A stretch of DNA of 64,000 nt from Pyrinomonadaceae bacterium (GTDB lineage: Bacteria; Acidobacteriota; Blastocatellia; Pyrinomonadales; Pyrinomonadaceae): assembly GCA_019694395.1 (NCBI GenBank), contig JAIBCC010000016.1, positions 1 to 64,000 on the forward strand, read 5' to 3'. The notes below the pieces were generated by a model. The model worked only from the letters and a program-made list of their open reading frames with translations. It was not told the origin of the DNA and searched no databases. Shown piece after piece: positions 45,592-53,493 of this stretch (positions are counted from its first letter, which is position 1; each line of letters begins with the position of its first letter). Position numbers and translations under genes: made by a program.

Positions 45592-45647
45592 TCCCGAATA
45601 AAAAGCAGTATTAAAGTCATAATAATTATTTTTCAGGAGACAGATCA

Positions 45648-46724
45648 ATGGCTGTTGATTACAGTAAAATTCAAGAACTTTTAGGCTCGGATGCCGAATC
45701 TCTTTTGGGTTTTTCAACCCCGAAAATTTCTAAAGAAAATCTTTCTCTCCCCAGCGGAGATTTTGTTGATAAGGTTTGGATTAGCTCAGACCGTAATCCG
45801 AATGTTTTGCGTTCACTGCAAACGCTTTTTGATAACGGACGTTTGAAAGGCACGGGTTATCTTTCGATTCTTCCGGTTGATCAGGGGATCGAACACTCGG
45901 CAGGTGCATCATTTGCGCCGAATCCGGCATATTTTGACCCAGAAAATATTGTTAAATTAGCAATTGAAGGTGGATGTAATGCGGTTGCTTCAACATATGG
46001 CGTGCTTGGTGCAGTTGCCCGTAAATATGCTCATAAAATTCCGTTCATCGTCAAAATCAACCACAACGAGCTTTTAACCTATCCGAATCAATTTGACCAG
46101 GTAATGTTCGGCACGATTGATCAAGCCCGAGATATGGGGGCAGTTGCCGTTGGTGCGACAATTTATTTCGGGTCTGACCAATCAACCCGACAAATCCAGG
46201 AAGTTTCGCAAGCCTTTGCTTATGCACACGAGCTTGGAATGGCAACAATTCTGTGGTGCTATTTGCGGAATCCGAAATTCAAAGGCAAAGACGGCGACAT
46301 GCACACCGCTGCCGATTTGACCGGACAAGCCAATCATTTAGGCGTAACCATTCAAGCCGACATCATCAAACAAAAATTGCCCGAACGCAACGGCGGTTAC
46401 AATATGCTCAATGTTGAAAGCAGTTACGGCAAAACCAATCCGAAAATTTATACCGATTTAAGTTCGGATAATCCGATTGATTTGGTGCGTTACCAGGTAG
46501 CAAATTGTTATATGGGACGTTGCGGACTGATCAATTCCGGTGGTGAATCAAAAGGTGCAGGCGATATGGCGGATGCCGTTCGCACCGCAGTTATCAATAA
46601 ACGCGGCGGCGGAATGGGCTTGATCTCAGGTCGTAAGGCATTCCAGCGTCCAATGTCGGAAGGCGCAGAACTTCTTAACGCAATTCAAGATGTTTATTTA
46701 GCTGAAGAAGTTACCATCGCATAA
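45648..46724 (+). CDS. fbaB: class I fructose-bisphosphate aldolase
   Basis: A 358-residue cytoplasmic TIM-barrel aldolase of the archaeal/DhnA type, cleaving fructose 1,6-bisphosphate in glycolysis or joining triose phosphates in gluconeogenesis. AGGAGA precedes the ATG. The landmarks are [17 protein letters not shown] near residue 80 (phosphate and active-site aspartate), [22 protein letters not shown], the TILWCYLRN strand, the Schiff-base region [12 protein letters not shown] near residue 240, and the phosphate loop [12 protein letters not shown]. Length and order are typical for FbaB. It is a single-gene unit with its own terminator. Confidence 0.95.
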   Translation: MAVDYSKIQELLGSDAESLLGFSTPKISKENLSLPSGDFVDKVWISSDRNPNVLRSLQTLFDNGRLKGTGYLSILPVDQGIEHSAGASFAPNPAYFDPENIVKLAIEGGCNAVASTYGVLGAVARKYAHKIPFIVKINHNELLTYPNQFDQVMFGTIDQARDMGAVAVGATIYFGSDQSTRQIQEVSQAFAYAHELGMATILWCYLRNPKFKGKDGDMHTAADLTGQANHLGVTIQADIIKQKLPERNGGYNMLNVESSYGKTNPKIYTDLSSDNPIDLVRYQVANCYMGRCGLINSGGESKGAGDMADAVRTAVINKRGGGMGLISGRKAFQRPMSEGAELLNAIQDVYLAEEVTIA

Positions 46725-46737
46725 ATTCAACCAAACT

Positions 46738-46796
46738 AAAAGGCTGTTTTTAGCAAATTCTTTCTAAAGATTTTGTTTGATCTCAGCCTTTTTTCT
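46738..46796 (+). terminator. terminator of the aldolase gene
   Basis: AAAAGGCTG (46738-46746) pairs with CAGCCTTTT (46784-46792), followed by a T run. The loop is long (37 nt) and contains a small CTTT/AAAG stem. The ribosome site of the next gene follows at once, so some read-through is possible. Confidence 0.72.
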
Positions 46797-46814
46797 AAGA
46801 ACAGGAGAAATCGA

Positions 46815-47594
46815 ATGGCAGATAATTTTATTCAATTTAAGCCAAAGCAAATGGCAAAAACGACTTGGGATTATTTGATAAAATTTACCTCTTTTCATGA
46901 AGGAACTGTCACCCACATGTATCACAATTTTCCGTTGGGTTCTAAATATCCAGATGTCTCGTGCGGAATCGGCTTTTTGTTGCCGGGAGAAAATAAAAGC
47001 CCTTCTGCTTCAACCATCAAAGATTGGTTTAAACATTTTTCCAATGCTGACGGCAGTCCTGCCACTGAAGACCAATTTAAGGCAGATTGGGAAGAGGCTT
47101 TTAAAGTTTCAAGAAAAACTCAGCCGAACGGCGGAATCATTACGGAATTTAAGGCGGTCTGTAAACTGACGCTAAATGCTAGCATCATTAAACCCAAAAT
47201 GGTGCAACTTTTAGCCAGTAAATTAAATACGGAAGTGGGTCGTCCGCCACTCAAAGACGTTGATTTTTGGAAGTTGCCTGCCGTTGCCCAAGTTGCCGTT
47301 GCCAGCGTTTGTTATGGGTATTCTCCTACCAAAATGCCGAATTTCTGCGCCGCCTTAAAAGCTAGAGATTTTGATACAGCCGCTACCGAAATAAAACTAT
47401 CCAATATGTCTGCGATTAAAAATACTGACCATTCTTTATTAATGAAAGATGCAGCATATCTTTATCAATATCATCAGGACGATCAGGGAGCGATGGAGTA
47501 TCTTCCATCTTCTATTTCCAATTGGATGCCTATTTCCATTCAGCAAGGAACATTGGGATGGGGAGGCTTTTCTGAGCAAATTATGTCGGAATGA
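46815..47594 (+). CDS. protein with a possible lysozyme-like (GH24-type) fold
   Basis: A 259-residue protein. ATG at 46815 has AGGAG 6 nt upstream; the longer open frame from 46773 lacks this. The first part (YLIKFTSFHEGTVTHMYHNFPLGS then YPDVSCGIGFLL) has the shape of phage-type lysozymes: a helix ending in H-E-G with a possible catalytic Glu, then a short beta hairpin with a G-hydrophobic-G turn. Later parts (VAQVAVASVCYGYS and FCAALKARDFDTAATEIKL) match the helical part of the GH24 fold, where 'L-x-x-x-D-F-x-x-A' is common. There is no signal peptide and no holin gene. The assignment is by eye and needs a profile search. It could be a toxin, a degraded phage gene or something else. Confidence 0.6.
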   Translation: MADNFIQFKPKQMAKTTWDYLIKFTSFHEGTVTHMYHNFPLGSKYPDVSCGIGFLLPGENKSPSASTIKDWFKHFSNADGSPATEDQFKADWEEAFKVSRKTQPNGGIITEFKAVCKLTLNASIIKPKMVQLLASKLNTEVGRPPLKDVDFWKLPAVAQVAVASVCYGYSPTKMPNFCAALKARDFDTAATEIKLSNMSAIKNTDHSLLMKDAAYLYQYHQDDQGAMEYLPSSISNWMPISIQQGTLGWGGFSEQIMSE

Positions 47595-47724
47595 CCCGAC
47601 TGGACATAAAAATTTAACTTGCATAAATTCTCTTTTTGCATTATTTATTTAGAACACAAAAAAAATGCCCCTAAAAAGTGTCCCCAAAGCTGTTCTATAT
47701 TAAATTTTAGAAGGAGTCTAAATT

Positions 47725-47988
47725 ATGAATGCACAAGTAATGGGTTGGATAATTTATTTGGCGATTGGTTTAATTGCCGGGTTTTTAGCCAGCATAGTTG
47801 TTAAAGGTCGCGGATTAGGTTTAATTGGCGACATCGTGGTCGGAATCATTGGCGCGGTCATCGGCGGATGGCTGTTCGGAGCGTTCTTGAGCACCGCAGT
47901 TGGTGGCGGAATGATCGGTTCAATCTTGACCGCATTTGCCGGAGCAGTGATTTTGCTGGCTATTATTAAAGCAGTTCGATCAACTTAG
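47725..47988 (+). CDS. GlsB/YeaQ/YmgE-family small membrane protein
   Basis: An 87-residue protein with AAGGAG before the ATG. Three hydrophobic, glycine-rich segments (IIYLAIGLIAGFLASIVV, DIVVGIIGAVIGGWLFGAF, IGSILTAFAGAVILLAII) match the 'transglycosylase-associated' GlsB/YeaQ/YmgE family of stress-induced inner-membrane proteins, whose exact function is not known. It is a single gene ended by the terminator at 48011-48047. Confidence 0.93.
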   Translation: MNAQVMGWIIYLAIGLIAGFLASIVVKGRGLGLIGDIVVGIIGAVIGGWLFGAFLSTAVGGGMIGSILTAFAGAVILLAIIKAVRST

Positions 47989-48010
47989 GCTATTTCAAGA
48001 TTTATTTGCT

Positions 48011-48047
48011 AAAAACAGTCAGGCAAAATTGTTTGGCTGTTTTTTTT
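48011..48047 (+). terminator. terminator of the GlsB-type gene
   Basis: AACAGTCA pairs with TGGCTGTT (one G-U pair), with an inner hairpin loop and a run of eight T. It lies 23 bp after the stop codon. Confidence 0.82.
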
Positions 48048-48070
48048 GTGGCTAAGAAATTTTTATAGAT

Positions 48071-48700
48071 TTACTCTAAAAGCCTTGCAAGTGCTTGAAA
48101 ATCAGAAGCCTCAAATTCTTTAGCAACTATATTGAAAAGTTTGGCAATTTGTTTTGAATCTTCTTCTTCGGCAGCTTCATTCGGCACTTGAGAATAGGTA
48201 AAATCATAATCATTGTTAATATTGGTTTCTATTGCATAAAGAGTTGCATCTGGATAAATTTCACCGTCTTGATTATGAGTTAGATTTGCAATGTTTTCAT
48301 CGTTTAGTTTTTGATAAAGATTTTCCAAATCTGATTGTTGGAAATTTGGTCTCTCACTAATTCGTCTTACTTTTTTCTCATCTATATCACGGATTATTTC
48401 TACCGACCAGTTTGAATCAATTCTCCGCAAAATCAAAACACTTTTTCGGACAATTAAATCATTATAAGCAGGCATTATATAACCGCTTCCGAAACGGTAA
48501 TAACGAATCTCCAAATCATTTTCAGGGAGAGAAATATTTTCCAAAGGATATAATCCAAAGTCTATTGAAGCAGTTTTGATTTGCCGTTTACGGTCTTGAT
48601 TAAGTTTTTCTACCTCAATAGATTTTTTAATTTGCGAAATATTACTTTGGCAGGACAACAAAAAGAAAATTGGAAATAAAGTTATCAAAAACTTTAACAT
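48071..48700 (-). CDS. putative lipoprotein of unknown function
   Basis: A 209-residue protein with a lipoprotein signal: LITLFPIFFLLSC, with the lipobox cysteine near residue 17, so probably attached to the inner or outer membrane. The body has alternating strands and charged turns (LEIRYYRFGSGYIMPAYND, SVLILRRIDSNWSVEIIRDID) and an acidic stretch (EAAEEEDSK). I do not recognise the family. Its ATG is two bases after the GH57 stop codon, so it is likely translated from the same message. Confidence 0.7.
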   Translation of the reverse strand: MLKFLITLFPIFFLLSCQSNISQIKKSIEVEKLNQDRKRQIKTASIDFGLYPLENISLPENDLEIRYYRFGSGYIMPAYNDLIVRKSVLILRRIDSNWSVEIIRDIDEKKVRRISERPNFQQSDLENLYQKLNDENIANLTHNQDGEIYPDATLYAIETNINNDYDFTYSQVPNEAAEEEDSKQIAKLFNIVAKEFEASDFQALARLLE

Positions 48701-48702
48701 CT

Positions 48703-50289
48703 TTAACTCCGATAAATCCGATAATCAATCTCTTGAAAAATCGTGTCGCGCGATTCGATTTCGGCTAACATTTCAAAATCATAATTTCCTGTCGTCACCA
48801 TTTCGTAGAGCAAATTAAAACGATGAATATGCGATTGAAAACGGCGGGTGGCGTATTGAACGGTTGTGCCTTGGTAAATTTGAAATGCCCAATCGCTGGA
48901 TTGCGCCAAAAGAAGCTCACGCGCCATTTGATTCAAAATTCGCCATTCGGTTTCAGTCGGATGATGATAACGGTTAGCTAATTCGGTCATTTTTTCTTCG
49001 GCATCGTGTGCGTAGGGATACATCCAATCCGTATTTTCATTGAGCCAGACTTTGTAGTAACCTCTTTCGCCCCAACTTGATGCGGACGGTTGCTGAACCT
49101 GAATCGGAATTCCCGAATCCAGAAAATCTCCCGGTGTGACGGCTTGAACTTCTGATTGGTCATAGTGCATTTTGCGGAACAAAAAGTCTAAAAACTGCGG
49201 ACCTTCATACCACCAATGTCCATAAAGCTCGGCATCATACGGCGAAACGACCAAAGGCGGATGATCGCCGAAAGTTTCGCGCAATTTGTAGGCTTGGTTG
49301 ATTCGCTTTTGGATAAAATCCGTTGCATCACGGGCGGCTGTTTCCCTCGCCCATAAGGGAACATACGCTTCTTTCTTATCTGTTTTTCCGGTAATCCGAT
49401 AATATTTCAAACCCAAATGCCGACGCATTCCGTCTTTGTGCAGATGAGGTTTCAGATATTCAAATTCCAAATCCCAACCGACATCACGATAAAACTCGCG
49501 GTAATACGGATTACCCGGATAACCAACTTCCGCACTCCAAACCTGTTGCGAAGTTTCGACATCACGGGCAAAAACTGCGACTCCGTTATGACATTTGACG
49601 GGAGCGTGAACGCCATATTTCGGACGTGGATCGCCATACAAGATCGCATGAGAATCACCGATAAAATATTCGATTCCTGCATCCTTCAAAAGATTTTCAA
49701 CGCCTGGTTCATAGGCACATTCAGCCAGCCAAATTCCACGCGGATTTCGTCCGAAATGTTTATTGTAGTTTTGAACCGCCAGTTGAATCTGAGCGCGGCG
49801 GGATTCGTGCGTGGAAATCAAGGGCAAAAAGCCGTGCGTCGCACAACAAGTAATGATTTCCAGAACGCCTGCGTCCTGTAATTCACGCAAAGCACTGATC
49901 AAATTTCGCCCGTAGCGATTGTTCCATAAATCCAGAGCCGCTTTGAGGTTATCTTCATACATTTTGGCTACGGCATAAAAATTCGGATCTTCTTTTTCCG
50001 TCCGCAAAACTTCTTTTTCTGCCAATGCAATCAGATTTTCCAAATGATGAGTGTAGCGCGTTTGCAAAAGAGGGTCAGCCAGCATTTCACACAACGGCGG
50101 CGAAACGTTCATAGCGAGGCGTGACCTTATTCCTTCTTTTTGGTGGTTCTGAAAAGCAACGATCAATGGCAAATAAACTTCGGTAATAGCTTCGTAAAAC
50201 CAATCTTCCTCTAAAAATTCGGGATATTCGGGATGACGCACAAAAGGAAGATGCGCGTGTAAAATCAGGCTGAAATAACCAATTGGCAT
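48703..50289 (-). CDS. GH57 1,4-alpha-glucan branching enzyme (DUF1957 type)
   Basis: A 528-residue cytoplasmic glycoside hydrolase family 57 enzyme that forms alpha-1,6 branches in glycogen-like glucan. The N-terminal HAHLPFVRHPEYPEFLEEDWFYEAI is split here only by reading: HAHLPFV near residue 11 is the GH57 opening. The catalytic pair is visible: nucleophile E190 in GIWLAECAYEP and acid/base D352 in SPYDAELYGHWWYEGP. Length and motifs match the bacterial/archaeal branching enzymes of this family. The next gene upstream on the same strand is a DUF4912 protein, a frequent neighbour of GH57 enzymes. Confidence 0.93.
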   Translation of the reverse strand: MPIGYFSLILHAHLPFVRHPEYPEFLEEDWFYEAITEVYLPLIVAFQNHQKEGIRSRLAMNVSPPLCEMLADPLLQTRYTHHLENLIALAEKEVLRTEKEDPNFYAVAKMYEDNLKAALDLWNNRYGRNLISALRELQDAGVLEIITCCATHGFLPLISTHESRRAQIQLAVQNYNKHFGRNPRGIWLAECAYEPGVENLLKDAGIEYFIGDSHAILYGDPRPKYGVHAPVKCHNGVAVFARDVETSQQVWSAEVGYPGNPYYREFYRDVGWDLEFEYLKPHLHKDGMRRHLGLKYYRITGKTDKKEAYVPLWARETAARDATDFIQKRINQAYKLRETFGDHPPLVVSPYDAELYGHWWYEGPQFLDFLFRKMHYDQSEVQAVTPGDFLDSGIPIQVQQPSASSWGERGYYKVWLNENTDWMYPYAHDAEEKMTELANRYHHPTETEWRILNQMARELLLAQSSDWAFQIYQGTTVQYATRRFQSHIHRFNLLYEMVTTGNYDFEMLAEIESRDTIFQEIDYRIYRS

Positions 50290-50488
50290 AGTGGATTTTT
50301 GATTTCCGGTTTTGATTTTTAAACTTCTAACAAGTTCATTCTAAACTAAAACGTCAGAAATATCATAAAAAGTTTTGCCCGCGAATTACTTGAATTAGCA
50401 CGAGAATTTTTAGCATTCAGACTAAAAATTGATTTATTCGTGTTCATTCGCGTCCATTCGCGGGCAAACATTCTTAAATTAAACAAAA
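50290..50488. repeat. long nested hairpin (REP-like intergenic element)
   Basis: Perfect 13-bp arms TTTGCCCGCGAAT (50374-50386) and its complement (50456-50468) enclose a second pair, AATTTTTAG / CTAAAAATT, and CACGA / TCGTG. The right half carries CGTGTTCATTCGCGTCCATT, a phrase I associate with dispersed REP-type repeats in several phyla. It separates DUF4912 from GH57 and would form a stem of about 95 nt. Confidence 0.6.
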
Positions 50489-51859
50489 TTATTTCAATGA
50501 AAATGAACTTAACGGATTAAGTTTTCCTTTCGGATTAAAAGATGATTTTTTCTTTCGCAGTTGTTTCGGAAAATTGATCAAGCTGGCACCGAAAACTTTC
50601 GGCTCCTCAATTTCTTCCCCGATTTCTTCGTCAAACGGCGAAACTCCGAAAAATTCTTCTAAAGCTAAAATCACTTTTTCTTCGGTCAAAGCATTTGGAT
50701 TTTCATCAACTAAGCCTGCTAAAAATTCAAATAAATCACCTGAAACCTGTTCGCGCAGAGCAAACAGCGAAACACCCGAAGCCAACGCGAAAAGAACGTA
50801 GCGCAGCTCGTTAATATTGATATTTGAAAAATCAACCTGACCTTTTCCGGCTAATTGAACAAAGGCTTTTTGGGTTGCTTCATCGGCAAATTGCGGCTCA
50901 TCTCCGGCTAAATAAACCTCAAAAGCGTCTTGTGAGTATCCGGCTAAATCCAGAACTTCGGCAAACTGATCGGCAGTGACCGCAAAATAAGGCTGAAACG
51001 CAGTATTTTCCGAAGGTTTTAAGCGCGGAGTTTCTAAAGTATTTGAAAAAACGATACGAACGAACGGACGGCTTTTTGCGTAGAAACCGACTTCGGCGCG
51101 GTATTTGGAATCGGATTCGATGTTGTTGAACCACCACGAACCTTTGTTGCCGACCTGATGAATTTCGTCCTTTTTAGTATCCAAATTGGTCAATCTGATA
51201 GCTAAAAAATAATCATCCGCGCGATTGCCCAAAGCTTTTCGCAAAGTATTGTATGAATCCGATTTGAGCGACCAGTAAAAGAAAACACGGGTTGGCGACT
51301 GCATTTGCAAAAAGGCTCGGTTTTCTTCGCGTAAAACCGGAAGTTTCGGCTCGGCAAGCTCTTTGAAAACAGGTGAAAGTTCTTCTAATTCGGTTGCAGT
51401 TTCAGCCAAATCAAAGTTTTCCTGAGTTTGAATTTTAGCGGCAAGCGGCAATTTTTCAGTGTCAGCTTCAACTTCGGCAACAGCTTTTTTCGCCTTTGGT
51501 TCGGCTTTAGTTTTGACTACTTCTTTAGTTTTAGCGGTTACTTTTTTGGCTTTGGGCGCGGCTTTGGCTTCAACGGCTTCTTCGGTTTTTGCGATTATTT
51601 TAGTGCTAATCTTTTTAACTTTCGGCTTGGCTTCAGCAACTTCAACCTTTTCAACTTTGGTCTTAGTTCTTACCTTTGGCTCGGCTTTAGCTTCAACTTT
51701 TACAACTTTTTCTGCATTGGCAACAGTTTTTTTAGCCGTCTTTTTCTCAGTTTTAGGCTCAGTTGTTTTTGCTTCAACTTTAATTTCATCAGCTACTTCC
51801 GCTTTTTTGCCTGATTTTTTTGCTTTCACTTTTGAACTTTTTTTATCGCTTCCATTCAT
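50489..51859 (-). CDS. DUF4912 protein with long Lys/Ala/Glu-rich N-terminus
   Basis: A 456-residue cytoplasmic protein. Residues 1-150 are a low-complexity basic/acidic tail built from K-A-K-K, E-A-K and P-K-A-K type repeats, similar to nucleic-acid-binding or histone-H1-like tails. Residues ~175-290 match DUF4912 (MQSPTRVFFYWSLKSDSYN, FLAIRLTNL, KGSWWFNNIESDSKYRAEVGFY, FVRIVFSNTLETPRL). The rest is helical and acidic. DUF4912 is often next to GH57 branching enzymes, as here, so a part in glucan handling is likely by association only. The mirror frames show long open stretches that are shadows of the repeat. Confidence 0.87.
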   Translation of the reverse strand: MNGSDKKSSKVKAKKSGKKAEVADEIKVEAKTTEPKTEKKTAKKTVANAEKVVKVEAKAEPKVRTKTKVEKVEVAEAKPKVKKISTKIIAKTEEAVEAKAAPKAKKVTAKTKEVVKTKAEPKAKKAVAEVEADTEKLPLAAKIQTQENFDLAETATELEELSPVFKELAEPKLPVLREENRAFLQMQSPTRVFFYWSLKSDSYNTLRKALGNRADDYFLAIRLTNLDTKKDEIHQVGNKGSWWFNNIESDSKYRAEVGFYAKSRPFVRIVFSNTLETPRLKPSENTAFQPYFAVTADQFAEVLDLAGYSQDAFEVYLAGDEPQFADEATQKAFVQLAGKGQVDFSNININELRYVLFALASGVSLFALREQVSGDLFEFLAGLVDENPNALTEEKVILALEEFFGVSPFDEEIGEEIEEPKVFGASLINFPKQLRKKKSSFNPKGKLNPLSSFSLK

Positions 51860-52024
51860 AGTTTTAATGATAACCCCGCATTAAATTCAAAATAATTATG
51901 CCTGATTTTTTCGTTTGTGACAAGTTTCACGAGAAAAAGCCTTGAATTTTCTGCCCGAAATAAAGAAACGACTGCGGATTTTAGTCTCGGCAGTCGCTCG
52001 TAAAATATTCATTTGATACAACTT

Positions 52025-52816
52025 TTATCTTTTTATTTCATATTTTTTAAGTTTGACATCAACTTTGCCGATGCTGGTATTAAGATTGGCACGCACGGGC
52101 AAACGGCGGTTATCATCGGTAATCCAGATGATCATACTGCCGTCGCTTTCGATCATTCGACCTTTTCCGAAAACTTGCGGCTCAATACGGAAACACATTA
52201 CCTTACCAAAAATCGTGTTTTGCATTTCTTTTTTGGTAATATTGACAGGAACTTTATAGACCAAACCCGAATCGCTGATGTTTAAGGCAAAAGAATTTCC
52301 GACAGCTAAAGGCATACTTCGCAAAATATAAATCCCTGAAATTAAATCGTGAGTTTCGTCTTCAATTGCAGAAGCGATCCGGCGCGGCGGACGGGCGGAA
52401 TCTTTCGGATCAGTTTCAACATAGGTTACTTTCTTTTCCGTATAATCAAAATTTGCCTCGCTGTCGCGCACACGGTCGCCCTGCTCATCGCGTTTAACTG
52501 TTTTAAGAGCTACAAACCTTTCGCTATCTATTGTAGATGTAACACGATAGAGAAAACTGAACCGGAAAAGTTTAAGTAATGTTCCTTTGGAAATAGCTTC
52601 GGCTTTTACTAAATAATCCTTGCCGTTTTCGGCTTTTGAGGTAGTGAAGGTTAAATTTGCAACACTGATTCCGCGAAATACCAATTTATTGAGATTTCCT
52701 TCGTAATTCATTACCTCGCCGTCAATGTAAGGATTTAGTTTGGAAGTTGTCTGCGAATGTGCAAAAGAAACCCCGAAAACCAGTAAGAATAACAAAATTA
52801 CTAACTTCTTTTTCAT
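52025..52816 (-). CDS. DUF3108 exported protein
   Basis: A 263-residue protein. ATG at 52816 opens the signal peptide (LVILLFLLVFGVSFAHSQ); the frame extends upstream to 52894 inside the neighbouring gene and is discounted. Beta-rich body typical of DUF3108: GEVMNYEGNLNKLVFRGISVANLTF, DYLVKAEAISKG, HDLISGIYILRSMPLAVGNSF, and WITDDNRRLPVRANLNTSIGKVDVKLKKY is cut at VRANL for length. DUF3108 proteins are periplasmic or outer-membrane-linked with unknown role, often close to LPS-related genes; a GT9 glycosyltransferase is two genes upstream. It starts 4 bp after the methyltransferase stop. Confidence 0.85.
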   Translation of the reverse strand: MKKKLVILLFLLVFGVSFAHSQTTSKLNPYIDGEVMNYEGNLNKLVFRGISVANLTFTTSKAENGKDYLVKAEAISKGTLLKLFRFSFLYRVTSTIDSERFVALKTVKRDEQGDRVRDSEANFDYTEKKVTYVETDPKDSARPPRRIASAIEDETHDLISGIYILRSMPLAVGNSFALNISDSGLVYKVPVNITKKEMQNTIFGKVMCFRIEPQVFGKGRMIESDGSMIIWITDDNRRLPVRANLNTSIGKVDVKLKKYEIKR

Positions 52817-52820
52817 AATC

Positions 52821-53375
52821 TTAACTAAAAAAATAGGCTTTAACTGCCAGAACACACAAAGCAAATCCGACTCCGATTGCCGCCCGATACTCACGATATT
52901 TTAAGTATAATTCCTTTTCAAATTTATTCGGCACTGAATTTACATCTCTGTAAGCCGTCAGCCGCGGAACAAACAGCGGAACTGCTTCAGCATAATTTTC
53001 AAACTCTGCGCCGAAAATGGCAATTAATTCCTTTGCTTCGACTCTCATTACCGGCAAATAGATGCCTAAAAATAAAATTGCAAAGAGAATTGCCAGCCAC
53101 CAAACACCCGACGCAACTGTAAAACCGATTCCCATTATAAAGCTTCCAAGATACAGAGGATTTCGCGTATAGGCGTAAGGTCCTGAAATTGCCAATGTTT
53201 GATTTTTGCGAATATGCCCTGATGCCCAGGCTCGGATCAATAAACCAATGATTGAGATAACTGCACCAATAGCTAAAGACAAAAGCGTTGGATGAGCAAA
53301 AAACAAAAAAGCCGCCGCAAAGATAAATCCCAGCGGAACGCGAAATCTCTGAACTATTGTGCCGTGTTTTGCCAT
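52821..53375 (-). CDS. isoprenylcysteine-methyltransferase-like membrane protein
   Basis: A 184-residue integral membrane protein with four to five hydrophobic segments. The C-terminal half holds the ICMT/PEMT-family signature: SGPYAYTRNPLYLGSF (SAM-binding region) and the later E-x-x-L...FGAEFENYAEAVPLFVP. Such enzymes methylate small lipid-like or isoprenoid substrates; the bacterial substrate is unknown. It is followed by DUF3108 with 4 bp between. The heptad hairpin 53384-53493 lies directly upstream. Confidence 0.87.
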   Translation of the reverse strand: MAKHGTIVQRFRVPLGFIFAAAFLFFAHPTLLSLAIGAVISIIGLLIRAWASGHIRKNQTLAISGPYAYTRNPLYLGSFIMGIGFTVASGVWWLAILFAILFLGIYLPVMRVEAKELIAIFGAEFENYAEAVPLFVPRLTAYRDVNSVPNKFEKELYLKYREYRAAIGVGFALCVLAVKAYFFS

Positions 53376-53383
53376 TTTTTCTT

Positions 53384-53493
53384 AGAGTCTCAAGTCTCAA
53401 AAGTCTCAGGTCTCAAGTTAATCAATACTAAGTGCAATGTCTTAATTTTCAAGCAAAAGACTTGAGACTTTTGAGACTTGAGACTTGAGACCC
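53384..53493. repeat. AAGTCTC-heptad hairpin reaching into the GT9 gene
   Basis: Left arm (53384-53418) and right arm (53459-53493) are built of AAGTCTC units; a 22-bp core pairs exactly. The right arm is inside the reading frame of the GT9 gene, and supplies its tail (SQVSKVSSLL). Relative of the element at 36731-36840. Confidence 0.7.

Noticed and set aside
51428-51884. Long plus-strand open frames opposite the DUF4912 gene
   Set aside because: They mirror the Lys/Ala/Glu repeat region, giving Phe-rich or Thr/Ala-rich nonsense with no ribosome site.
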